NCBI GenBank assembly: GCA_008694505.1
Contig: VZDJ01001173.1
Coordinates: forward strand, 455,971-519,970
Direction: 5' to 3'
DNA length: 64,000 nt
Source of the DNA: Cyanoderma ruficeps
Lineage: Eukaryota > Chordata > Aves > Passeriformes > Timaliidae
The notes under the pieces were generated by a model. It did no database searches. It saw only the letters and a program-made list of their open reading frames with translations, and was not told where the DNA came from. Positions 16,401 to 32,130 of the stretch are shown here, one piece after another. A program made the translations under genes and the position numbers. Position 1 is the first letter of the stretch, and each line of letters begins with the position of its first letter.

Positions 16401-17379
16401 GAGGTCATAGCCGTTGGATTCAAGAGAATTTGCTGGGATTTTGGTGGGTATTTTGGTGGTTTTGGTTTGACGCAGTTTTCTGGGCTTCTCTGATTGGAAG
16501 AAATCTGAAGTGAGGAGGAAAACCTTTCCCACGGGTGGCAAGTGCTGGCAGGCAGAGAGCCTTGGCCATGGTATGAGATGAGCTGTTGGCAGCTCCAGTA
16601 CTGATGCCCCTGGCAGCAGTCCTCAGCTGGTGCTGAGGACACGTCTCTGCCTGTGTGGGCCTGGTGTCCCCTCTGGGCAGCACCAGGTCAAGCATGTGAT
16701 TTCCTTGTTCCTGTAATGGTGTGAATTCTCTGCTTTTGGCTCCCAGAGTTGCTGGGACACCTGGACAGTCCTGGTGCTACTAGTTCTAGCTCTGCCTACT
16801 GGCTGTGGGGCCTGTCACCTCTGCTCTTGGGTGGCACGTTGGAGTACCAGAGCCAGCCATGCCTCTTTCATGAGTGTCATAGTACCTGGCCCTAGATGTT
16901 TCCAGTGTGGGCTGAGTGGTTCAGCTGCCTCCTCCCCGATGCCACCAGGGCGAAGCCATCAGTTTGCTGCCACTTTCTGTGGGAGACAAACAAACCCCAT
17001 CAAAGCACTGAGCTTCTAGAAGGAGCTCGCTCCCATGCCGGTGGGCGCTGCCGCCTCCCAGCCAGAGCTGGAAACCACAGGCCGATGTAAAACACGAGAG
17101 CAGCCCTCTGCCCTCTGTGCCAGCTCCACGGTGTGCCGGTGTCACAGCCCCTCTGAGCAGGGCTGGGGGCTGCTCACCAGCACCCGGGTGTTCCTGCTGC
17201 GGGCTCTGCTCCAGGGCCGTGTGCTGGGACTGTGAGTGAAGCTGGGGGGTGCAGGTGTGTGGGTCCTGTCTCCCCCCCATGCCCTCCTACATGGGTCCCT
17301 GGGGTCCCATCCCTGGCTCTCAGCCAGCCACGGGGGCTCAGTGCCACTGACCTGCTGAGGACAGAGGCTGTGCCTGCTC

Positions 17380-18210
17380 TGGCACCGGGGAGGAGTGAGG
17401 GGCCGAGGGGGAGACTCTGCCGGCCCCGCTGCCCGCCGGGCGCCCCGCGGGCAGCCGTGGCAGAGGTGGCTGCCAGCAGTCGGGGGCAGGCTGTCCCGCG
17501 CAGGCAGCTGACATTTTGGAAGGAAATAGCTGCTCTCTGCTCCTTCCTGTAGTGCGCAGCCAGCGAAACGGCCGCCCGGGAGCCCGGCTGTGCCGGCTGC
17601 GCCCGCCCAGAGCCGTAGCCGGGCTGTCCTGGGGCCGGACGCCAGAGCAGAGGGGGCCCTGAGCGCGGTGAGTGCGGCTGCAGGACGGGACACTCCACAC
17701 TCGGCTCCAGCGGGGCCCTGCGGTGCGCTGGTGCGGACAGGAGGCCGCCGTGGGCGGAGGGGCGGCTGTGTGTGTGGGGGTAACCGGAGCCCTTGGCTGT
17801 GCCGAGCGGCCGCTCCCGGCTGTCACCTCCCCTGTGCCCGGGGCCCGTCTGGGGGCCGGATCTTGCCCTGGAGGGAGCTTTGGGGCCGCCCACATTGGAG
17901 GGCTGCGGGACACCTTCCCGCCGGGCCTGCCGGGGCAGGGGCAGCGCCCGCTGGGGCAGCACCAGAGCCCCTGGGCGGCACCACGGTAGAGTCCGGCCCT
18001 GCGGCCACAGGCGAGGCCGGCTCTGACCTGGAAGCGATCGCGGTCTCCCGGAGGTGCCGAGAAACCACGTGTCCGTGTTTACTGCGGCGGGAGGCGCAGC
18101 GGGCGCAGGGCCGCCGCCGCCGGAGCCCAGCGCCGCGCCCCTGCCCCGGGAAGACACCGCTCCGGAGACCCCCGGGCTGGGAGAGCACCAGGGCAGTGCG
18201 GGAAGCCGCG
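17380..18210 (+). promoter_or_regulatory. Second CpG-rich island inside STAT5 intron 1
   Basis: A second GC- and CpG-dense block has a strong donor-like GCGCG|GTGAGTG at 17667/17668. It could hold an alternative STAT5 first exon of about 17560-17667, or the sole true one. No downstream acceptor other than 21336 is needed. This is inference from base composition and one splice motif only. Confidence 0.35.
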
Positions 18211-21159
18211 GCGGAGGGATTGTGTGGGTCAGGGAGTGGGGCGGGGGGTTACAGCCAGAGCCCTTCGCTGTGGTCTCTCCAGGTGTTTGCCTAGCCCTTG
18301 GCCCCTGCCTGTCCCTTCACGGCGTGGTCTGGGCAAGTGGCTGCTGTCGGGGGCTGTGCCAGCACCAGGGCAGGGGTGTCCTGCTCACGAGGAGCTGCCT
18401 CTGTGCAGGGAGCGTCCCGCGGCAGATTGCAGTGAGCATCCCGTGCACAATGTGCTCCGGCCCCGGGGTAGTTGCTGTCTGTGTTTGGGTTTCCCATGGC
18501 ACGTGGGAAGCTGCTACTGCCAGCCTCACCCTGTGATGCATTTCCCTCCTTTTGTCTGCCCACGGATGTGCTCTGGCACTCCTGCAGCTTGGGACTTGTT
18601 GGTGCCTACTGCCACTGTGCCTATGACCCTTCCACAGTGGTCACATCAGTCCCCTGGTTGCCCCCAGCCCCAGCAGACCTTCCACTTTCCCCATCTTCCC
18701 CTCTCCTTGCTGCTGCCTCTGGCCTTCTGAGTGCCCTTTCTGAGTGGGTTTCTCCTGTTTTGCATTGGGTTTGGCAGTGCTTCCCCATCAGCAGTGGGCA
18801 GTGAGTCTGTAAGAGGCAGAAATTCTGACTGCTGGCATCTCCATCTCTCTGCTCAGTCACTGTGGTGCTGGGGTCCCTCCGTGTCCTCAGCAGTGCTCCT
18901 ACCCCGGGAAGCTGGGCAATACCCGCTTCACAGGCACTGAGTCTCCGGTGAGCACGTCGCTGTGGTCGAGTGCTGCTGGTTAACCGAGCTGCAGTGATGA
19001 GTGGGTTCCAGCTCGCTGCCGGCGAGTAAATGCAAAGTAGCCTAAACCACCACAATTATCTGCCTCTTGCAGTTGTTGGAGTGTGCATGGGGCCGGTGGC
19101 TGCCGTGCCTGGCTGACCCATGGCAGTGCTTGAGGCTGCAGTGGCCCTGATGGGGCTGGTGGCGTGGAGGTGGCACTGGGGTGGGTGACTGTCCCTGGGT
19201 GTGGGGGTGAATCCATCCCTGGGCTCGGGTCCCTCGGGCAGCTGGTGGTGCCACGGAGGAGTGTGGTGCTGGAAAGTGATGTTAGGCATGGTCCAAGCCA
19301 GGGCAGTGGCTGCCAGCAGCAGCCAGGTGCAGGAGGCAGGGCTGCTTGGAAAGGCTGGCAGTGGCAGCTCCAGCTGCACAGTAGGATCGTGGTGCTGCAG
19401 CTTATGCTGAAACAGAGTTGCTGCCCCAGCCATGCTGAGTCTCAGGGCCAAAAGTCTGCCCATGGCAGGTGGCACTGGTTGCTTGTGCTGGGGTGGTCAG
19501 GGTTCCCCGCAGCCCATAGGGAGTTTTGGTTTGTCCACGGGTGAGACACAGAGACAAAAATGAGACATATTTCCCTCAGGAGAAATCACATGTCCTACTG
19601 CATTGACAGTGTCTGTGGAGGTTGTGTTCAAGCCTGGTGCACATGGTGTTTTGGGGCTCACACCAGGTGAGCTTTGCCACCGTCAGCCACTGCATGGCCC
19701 CTTGTAGAGGCAGATGTGATGCTGGTGCTCCTGCTCCCAGGCTGGCACTGACCAAATGCAGAGCCTGCCAGCTCACCACAGAGCAGCCAGAGACTCGTTG
19801 CTTAACAACATGCTGGAGTGGAGTAGGAAATGTCTTGTCACTGTGAGATGGGAAGAGATCACCATTTTATCAACAGGCAGTGCAGTGTCTGTTTGCTCTG
19901 TGTCCATGCAGATGTCCCCACAGTACTGGGGACTTCGGTCACTTTGTGGTGCAGTGGCACTGGCATGGCTGTTCTTGGCTCTGCCCCTTATCAAGTGTCC
20001 ACAGTTTCCAACAGCAGCATGTCCTGCTGTCGGCCATCCCACCTTCCCTTTCCTCCTTGCCAGTGTTCTTCTGCCTCCCCAGGCCCCTCCTTGCCAGCAG
20101 CATTTCCAGCTTGGTGATTTCTGTGAATGTGGAAACGTTCCTCCCTTTTTATAGGGGAAAAATTCATTTTTAGCCAACTCTGGGTTATTGTTCCTCTTCC
20201 TGCTCAGGGGCGGGCGTGCCTGGCTCGGGGGCTCCAGCTGTGGCTGCTCTGCTTGGCCCCACTGCCACTGTCCCCCAGCATGTGCCCCTGACCATATGAC
20301 AGCACCAGCTCTTTTGGAGCTCTGTGGGCCACTGTGTGTTCCTGAGGCTGAACAAAATGCTTTGGGAAGAGGGGGAGGCACAGCCCCCACTGGCTCAATC
20401 CCTCTGCTTGTCACCACCTAGTGCAGTGATCAGGTCCTGGCCTGGTCACCCAGCCTTGGGACACGTCCAAAGCCTTGCACCCCTGCCTGGCCCCTCTGTG
20501 TGGTGCCAAATCCCAGGTGGTTTGTGTGTATCTAAATCCTGTTTACTGTTGTCTCCTTACTCAGGAGAGTGAGCTCTCACCTTGAGCCCCTCCAGGCCAT
20601 CCTATGTCACTCACCATCATTTCACCCTCACACACTCAGCTGCAGGTTGTTTCTCCAGCCCCCTCGAGCCACAGGTGACTCAGGGGACACACTGGATTTT
20701 AGTAGAGGCACTGTCGCCACCATCTCATCCCTGCCTGCCCCCGGGGGAGCCAAGGCTGTGTGGTGGGTGGAATCCCTGCATGGAGCCAGAGCTACCCCCA
20801 AAACTGCTTTGGGAAGGCCCATGTGTCTCCACCAGGACATGGGGTACACAGTGGCACTGGGGACTCGTCAGGGGCTGTGGTGCCACGTGGGCTCTTGGGG
20901 CTGGGGCTGCTCCTGCCTGCTGGCGCTGCCAGGGTGTGGGCAGGAGCGGGGTGAGCGCAGGGGGGGCCTCTGCTCTGCGTCACCCTGGATTTCTGGCCAG
21001 CCCTTCCTCCCCCTGGCCTGTTTCCTCATTCGCGTGGCCAGCAATGGCTGCGATCCCGTGGTGCAGTGAGGGGAAATGAGAACCATGTGGAGAGGCCATG
21101 CAGAGGCGCGTCCCTGGCCCTGGGCACCCCCAGGGCTGTTCCTAGAAAAGAGGGGGTGA

Positions 21160-26234
<5,075 letters not shown>

Positions 26235-26965
26235 CAGGCAGGCGCCTGGTCCCTTGCCCCTGGCCCCGACGCTGCGGGGACTGTGCTGTGTTCGTGTCTC
26301 TGTGCCAGGGGACAGCGGGTGGGCCCTGCCCCCAGGATTTGCTCTGTGCTGCCCCGAAACACAGGCTGGCGTCCAGCTCTTTGGTGTTTATGCCCTTGTA
26401 TAAACGGCAGCGGATTTGTCGCATGGTTTTCCTGTATGTTCCTTTCAAGAGGCCCAGCTTCGGCTTTCCGCTTCTGCCAGCACTGGCCCTGCAGCCCCCC
26501 ATCCCCTCGTGGAGCTGCTGGGGCGAGGGCCCCCAGCCCGGCCTCAGGTTCGCTTTCGCAGTCGTCACTAAGAATGTACATGTCGCCTTCTTGTTCTCCC
26601 CCGCCGCTCCGTTCCCAGGGGTGTGTGAGGGCAGAGGGCAGAGGAGAGGTTCTGCCAGGGCTCCCCTAGCCTGTGCTGGTGCTCTGCTCCACAGTGGTAG
26701 GGTCCCTGGACTTCATCTTCTCCTCTGCCCCCAAGGATGCAGGAGCCCCTCCGGCTCGCGGCCTCAGTGTCCCCTCTGGAGCCGGTGCAGCATGAGGGTG
26801 GCAGGGTGCGAGGGCACCCGGTGAGGGCAGTCGGGTGGGCAGGGGGTTTGGGGAAGCGGAGCCCTCTGCCCCCTGCCTCTCCCCACGCCTGGGCGGGAAA
26901 CTCTGGGGTCCTGGCCATGTTATTTTTCTATCACAGAGTAAATAAAGCACGGAATATTTTTGTAA
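26235..26965 (+). other. STAT5B: STAT5 3' untranslated region
   Basis: This interval follows the stop at 26232-26234 and extends about 20 bases past the poly(A) hexamer. No coding feature was seen. GHDC begins about 530 bases further on. Confidence 0.75.
26941..26946 (+). terminator. STAT5B: STAT5 poly(A) signal AATAAA
   Basis: A canonical hexamer (gtaaataaagcacgg) lies 707 bases after the stop and is followed by GT-rich sequence (gggtgccacgtgtgtcttg). Confidence 0.8.
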
Positions 26966-27279
26966 CACAAAAGCTCTGGGTGCCACGTGTGTCTTGGGAC
27001 AGAGGAGGGACCCTCTGGGGAGCTTGTCATCTCGGTGCACCCGATGAATGCTGGGGCTGGACCCGGTGTTTGGGGTTCCTATCCCCGAGGGCAGGAACGT
27101 CAAGCCTCCGTTGACACAAACTGAGCAGATCCGGGGGCTCTGTCTGGGTGGGAGGGCTGCCCTGCGGAGCTGGGGCTGGGCTAGGGCTGGGGCCGTTTTT
27201 CCGGCCAAAAAGCAAGGTAAATCGGATGAATTGCCCTGTTTTTGCAAAGAAGGAGCTTGCTGCTGATGGAGGGGTAGAG

Positions 27280-27499
27280 GGCGCTGGTATTCGGGGTTCA
27301 ACTGCGGTTGAATTCCCCGCCGGGCGGGGGGCTCCCGGTGTGCTGTGTAAGGGCAAAAATGAAAATAAAAGTAAAGCGGGGAGGGGGGCGGTCCCGGGCG
27401 CGATAATTTACCGTCATTTCTGCCGGAGACGGAATAGCCGGGTGAGCGAGGGGTGTCCGGGGCCGGGTCCCTGCCCTGGGGCGGTGTCCGCATTCCGCG
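27280..27499 (+). promoter_or_regulatory. GHDC: GHDC promoter / 5'UTR region (probable)
   Basis: The gap between the STAT5 poly(A) signal and the GHDC start is only about 550 bases, so the GHDC promoter must lie here or overlap the STAT5 3' end. The sequence is CpG-rich near 27300-27340 and 27370-27500, with an A-rich stretch between. No TATA box is obvious. Confidence 0.4.
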
Positions 27500-29928
27500 A
27501 TGCTGCTGGCTGTGGCCGCGGTGGTGGCCGTGGCCGTGGCCGTGGCCGTGGCCGTGGCTGTGGCCACGGCCGTCCCCGCGCTACGGCACCGCATAGTCCG
27601 TTCCGCGCTTCGCCGCTCCGGGGCCCGGTACCGACGGCGGCTGGAGGCTCTGGGCAGCGACGTGCGGCTGAGCCAGGAGCGGCGGCTGCGGCGCCTGCTG
27701 GGCGCCGGTACCGGGACGGCCGGCGGTGAGCGCGGGGCTGCGGCGCGGGGGGCGGGAAGGGGTCGGTCCCATGGTCGCCCTTCTCAGCTTGTGCCTCTCC
27801 CGGCAGGCTACGAGGAGTTCCAGGAGCGGCATCCCCTGAGGGAGCCCTGTCGGGACGAAGCGCCGGGGGATCCTGTCCCCAGGCTGCGTCTCTGGGCTCT
27901 GCTCCCCGGCTGCTGGGACACCGACCGCCGGCTGCAGGTACGGGGAGCGGCGGGCGGAGTGGGCGCGGATCCCCGCAGGGTCTGCCCTGCTGACCCTCCC
28001 CTCCCCCGCAGGGGTCCCTGCTCTACCTGGATGCCCTCGGCGCCGCCTTTCCGCGGGCACTGGCCCACCGGGGCACGGCCCTGCTGCACTGGACCCCCGG
28101 CTGTCCCCGCGCCCCGGCGGGGTGGCCGCTGCCCACCCTGTACTGCACCCCGGCTGCAGCGGGCACCCTCCCCTCGCGGGCCGCTGCGCTGCGGGTGCAG
28201 CTGCTCTTTGCCCTGCGGCAGCGTGCGCTGCATGTGCTGGAGGCCGGGCTGGCAGCCGAGCTGCAGGACGCGCTGGTGGCCCTGCGCACTGAGTGGCCCC
28301 AGCTGGCCCAGGAGCTGGCGCTGGGCAGGCTGAGCCCCCAGCCCGGGCTGCCCGAGGGCGTGCGGGCCCAGCTGCAGGCACTGCTGACCCCTGATGCTGC
28401 CCGGGCAGCCGAGCTCCGTGCTGAGTGCACCCGCGGCTTCGAGGGCATCGTGTTGCGTCTGTGGCCGCAGCTGGAGGTGGTGGTGGTGAGGACGGCACAT
28501 GGCGCCGAGCGGCTCTACTGCGACTCCCTCCGCCGGGCCGACTGCCAGGGGCTGCCCTTCTACTGCCCCTTCTACCAGGCAGCAGGAGGTGAGTGTCCCC
28601 CACACCGGCATGTCCCCGTGGCCTGCCCTGGGTGCCCACAGGGAACTGCTGCCATATGGCAGGACAGTGATGCTGGTGCATCTCGGTGCTGCATTCCCTT
28701 CCTGCAACCTGAAAACAGCTCAGTCCTGGCACCAGCAAAATTCTTCCCCTTAGAGAGGGGTGAGGCTTCTGTGGGCAAGACTGGGGGGTCTGGGGTGCTC
28801 ACATTGGCACATGCTGCCTCTGCCCAGCCCTGCTTGGTATAAACCTGTGGCCAGTGGAGCCAGTGCCCCAATTCCTGCTGTGCCCTGACTGGGCTTTCTG
28901 CGAGTTCCTCCCCTCCCTGGCCAACAAGGAGCCACAGATGGTGCTGCTGGATGAGCTCTGGCAGGGACGCGAGTATGGGCTGGTTGTGACAGCTCAGCCA
29001 GGAGAGTACAGGTACCTCCTCCCTGCTGTGTAGTCCTGGGGGGCTGCCTGCCCCAGCCCTACGCACCCATCTCCCCCTCACACTCTCCCTGCCCACGCAG
29101 GTGCCGTACTGGGGAGGTGCTGAAGGTGACTGGCTTCCACAAGCAGTGTCCCATGGTGGAGCCTGTGCACAGGTGAGAACACCCCAAGCTCTGTCCCTCA
29201 CCTGAGGGAGCTGGGCCCATCATCTATGGGCAGGGTCTTAACAGGAGGGTGCCAGTGACGCACCCTGTGTCCCTGCACCACAGAGAGAGCCAGACACTGA
29301 GCGTGCGAGGTGAGAGCATCCCTGAGGATCAGTTCTGCCAGAGCCTGTGCCGCACCCTGAGGATGTGGCCAGGTGCTCACCTGATTGACTACGTCTGTGC
29401 GGAGAGCAGCCTGCTAGGTGAGTTCCCCTGAGCAGACCAAGTTGCCCCAAAAGGATAGCTGGCACTGTGTGGGGCTCTGCAGCCCTCCTGTGCCCAGAGA
29501 GCTGGGGACTGTGGGAGTCTTTAACATACTCATGGTACTGCTCCAGGTGACTCTTCGGGGCCCTGTGCCCCCCACTACGAGGTGTTCATGGAGCTGCAGG
29601 GCCTGCGGGACCTGTCGGAGGAACAGCGCTACAAGGTGAGCAGGACATGAGCTCTGCTCTGGAGCTGTGTGGGGTAGCTGAAGGACACAATGTGGGACCA
29701 CCACAGGCACCTGCCCTCTCTTTGCAGCTGGACCAGTGTCTCCAGGAGGATTTCCCCATCTACAAATCCTTCCGCTTCAAGGGCAGCATTGGGGCCCTGC
29801 GCCTGCACCTGGTGAGGCCCGGGAGCTTCACCCGGCTGCGGGAAGCACTGGACTGCCCCGTGCCCATGCCCAGGGTCCTGCGTGAAGAGCAGCTGCTGCG
29901 GCTCATCCAGGGATCAGTCATCTCATAG
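27500..29928 (+). CDS. GHDC: GHDC, GH3 domain-containing protein
   Basis: This is the animal member of the GH3 fold family, homologous to plant acyl-adenylate/amido synthetases. Its enzymatic role in animals is unsettled, and the mammalian protein is reported in ER and nuclear-envelope membranes. Exons: 27500-27725, 27807-27937, 28012-28588, 28828-29011, 29101-29172, 29284-29417, 29547-29635, 29728-29928. They sum to 1,614 nt, giving 537 residues (human about 530). The N terminus is one hydrophobic anchor built from a Val-Ala hexanucleotide repeat. Conserved landmarks are LRLWPQLEVVV, the QGREYGLVVT strand, TLSVRGESI, ESSLL-GDSSG, APHYEVFMEL and a PRVLREEQLL C-terminal region. The position directly downstream of STAT5B is the same as in human. 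Confidence 0.93.
27524..27571 (+). repeat. GHDC: (GTGGCC)n coding hexanucleotide repeat in GHDC exon 1
   Basis: There are eight hexamer units in frame: five exact GTGGCC, then GTGGCT, GTGGCC and ACGGCC. They encode alternating Val-Ala (the last unit is Thr-Ala) and form most of the N-terminal hydrophobic segment. Confidence 0.95.
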
Positions 29929-30560
29929 GGGTCCTGCAGCCCCTCCACCTTGGGGTTCACTTGGCACGCACCCTCTGAGGAGGGGCCATGTCCCTGGGGC
30001 GGGAGGGTGTGTGGGGCAAGGCTGCCCAGCCCCAGGCTTTGGCTGAGTGGAGCAAATGAAGACATTGAGCTTGACCGTGATCCGTGGTGGCAGCGGGCAC
30101 TGGTGCTGCTGTGGGGATGGAGCAAGACCTTGAGAGCGTCACGGGGCAGTGGGATCCTGCAGCTGCAGGGGCCCCTCAGTGCCTTGGCAGCACCTGCAGC
30201 CACAGTGGAGCTGATGCCTGTGCCTTTCCCAAGGGACACACTGTGCACCACAGCCCATGGCTGAGGCAGGGGGCTCAATGGAAACCTCTGCCTCCTGCGG
30301 CAGCAGGAGGAGCAGAAGAGCCGTGGCTCATCACTGAGCACTGGGGCCCTGTGGCATTTTGTCACCTGGCAGGGACACTGCAGCCAGGGCTCAGGTGGCT
30401 GGTGGTGGCAGGTGCCACAGAGCAGCCCCAGCTGGGCTTCAGTGTATGTCCACTGGTTTAAGAATAAGCTCCAGTGAAGGCTGCTTTAAAATGTTTTAAA
30501 AACCAAATAACTATAGGAGGATTATCTTTTAAAAATAAATAAAGGACCGCATTCTGGGAT
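29929..30560 (+). other. GHDC: GHDC 3' untranslated region
   Basis: This non-coding interval runs from the stop at 29926-29928 to the AT-rich end carrying overlapping poly(A) signals. Confidence 0.7.
30534..30543 (+). terminator. GHDC: GHDC overlapping poly(A) signals
   Basis: AATAAATAAA contains two overlapping AATAAA hexamers (30534-30539 and 30538-30543), about 610 bases after the stop. Confidence 0.75.
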
Positions 30561-31329
30561 TGATTTTTTTAGACTATTATTTTTAATCCTCATCAAAGAG
30601 ATTGCTCGAGCAATCTGACTGCTCTAGGGGCTGAGGAGCTGCTGCTGTTCTCGGAGGTCCTGGGGAAGGGGCAGCCATGAATATTTAACCAGCTGAGCGG
30701 CTACTGCACTCTGGGGGCATCAGGCTCTTTGTGCCTTTGAGGCACATGTGTACCATCGGGAGGGATTGGTCATTTCCCCCCTGCTCATTAAGGGTTGCTT
30801 CAAGGGCTGGTGAGGGCGTGTGGAGCACCTGCTGTGCCGCAGCTGCTGCTGGGGGGCAGCCGGGCCGTGGGCAGGAGGTGATGCCTTGAACAAGGCTCAC
30901 ACAAAGCGGAGCATCCCCCGGCACAGCCAAGACCCCCGCCAGGGATGAACCTGGCTGAGGCCTGCGCTCCCATCCCTCCTGGAAAAAAACTGGAGAGAAA
31001 TTTCTGCTCCAGGTCGCAGAGAAGCTTTGCCTTGGGCTGGGAGCATCCTGCAACAGAAGCCTTGAGCCACCTGCCTGGCAGAGCCGTGCGGGGCCGGGGC
31101 TGCAGTGGGCGGCTCTGCTGGCACTGCCATGCCCGGGTACCACCCCGGTGGGAGGGGAGGCTGGTGGGGTGGAACCCGCTGGGCAGGGCCAGGCTGCCGA
31201 GTGCCCGGCTGGGTTTGGATGCCAGGGCGCAAGGTCGATTTGAGTGCCCGGCTGCAGGGTGCAGCTTGTTTTGGGTGCAGGCTCATTTGTGCTGCTGGCG
31301 CCAAGGCTAGAGGGTGCGGGTGCCCGGCT
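30561..31329. other. GHDC to PLCL-like intergenic region
   Basis: I see no gene here. It contains a perfect 18-bp palindrome (30599-30616) just past the GHDC 3' end and, from 31201, the start of a GTGCCCGGCTG repeat leading into the next CpG island. Confidence 0.55.
30599..30616. repeat. Perfect 18-bp palindrome
   Basis: AGATTGCTCGAGCAATCT is its own reverse complement with no spacer. The symmetry ends at the next outer base pair. Confidence 0.95.
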
Positions 31330-31365
31330 GAAGTGAGCCAGGCTGTGTTTGCGTGCCCGGCTGCA
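31201..31365 (+). repeat. Irregular GTGCCCGGCTG repeat
   Basis: The 11-mer GTGCCCGGCTG begins at 31201, 31244, 31320 and 31353. The second and fourth copies are also followed by CAGGGTGC. Spacing is irregular (43, 76, 33), which suggests a degenerated tandem array. Confidence 0.8.
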
Positions 31366-32130
31366 GGGTGCGGGCTCGGCCGGGGTCTCACCGGGATGGG
31401 GCGGCTGCCGGGCTCGGGCGCTGCGGTGCTGGGCGGAGGCCGGGGATGCCCCGGCGGTGGAAGGTGCCGGTGCCCGGTGCCCGTTCGCGCGCCCCGCCGC
31501 TGCAGCTCGGGGCGAGGGGGCCGCGCCGTCCCCGTCCCCATCCCCGCTGCGTCCCCGCCCCTGGCCCGGCCCGTCCCCTCCTCCCGGCCGCGCCGCCTCC
31601 CGCCCGCTCCGCCACTGAGCCCGCAGCGGCGGCGGCGGCGGGCGCAGGCTCCGGGCGCCCCGGGGCCCCGCGGCGGCCGCTGCCCTGAGGCCGCGGGGGA
31701 TGGCGGAGGGGCCCCGGGGCGCCCCGCCGCCGGGCTCGCCCCGCCCCGCCGCGCCGCTGCCCAACGGGCCCCGCGGCGGCGGCGGCGGCAGCCCCGGCTC
31801 GGGCTCAGGCAGCAGCAGCCGCGAGGACTCGGCGGAGCGGAGCCCCGCGCCCGCCGCGCCCCGACCCAGCATCATGAAGGTGAGAGCCCCGCACCGGCAA
31901 CGCACCGGCCCGGCCCGCCCGCGCCCGGGGCCCGGTACCCGCGCAGCACTGGGATGCCGAGCCTTGTCCTCGCGCCGAGCCCCGCGTCCCCCCGCACCGG
32001 CTCTGTCCGCCGCTTCTCGCTCCCCCTGTGCCCGCGGAGCGGCTCCGAGGAGCTGCAGAGCAGCCGCATCCCCGGGCGTCCGAGGGTCGCCACCTGCCCG
32101 CGGCGCTGGTCACACCGGGACTGACACAGC
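31330..32130 (+). promoter_or_regulatory. PLCL-like: CpG island spanning exon 1 of the PLCL-like gene
   Basis: A dense CpG block with GC boxes (around 31500-31580) surrounds the start codon at 31700. It is the expected promoter and 5'UTR region. The transcription start cannot be placed from sequence alone. Confidence 0.65.

Noticed and set aside
30685..31905. Minus-strand open frame of 406 codons over the PLCL-like promoter
   Set aside because: It is low-complexity Pro/Ser/Arg/Gly, caused by CpG-island composition and the GTGCCCGGCTG repeat. It also overlaps exon 1 of a well-supported plus-strand gene.
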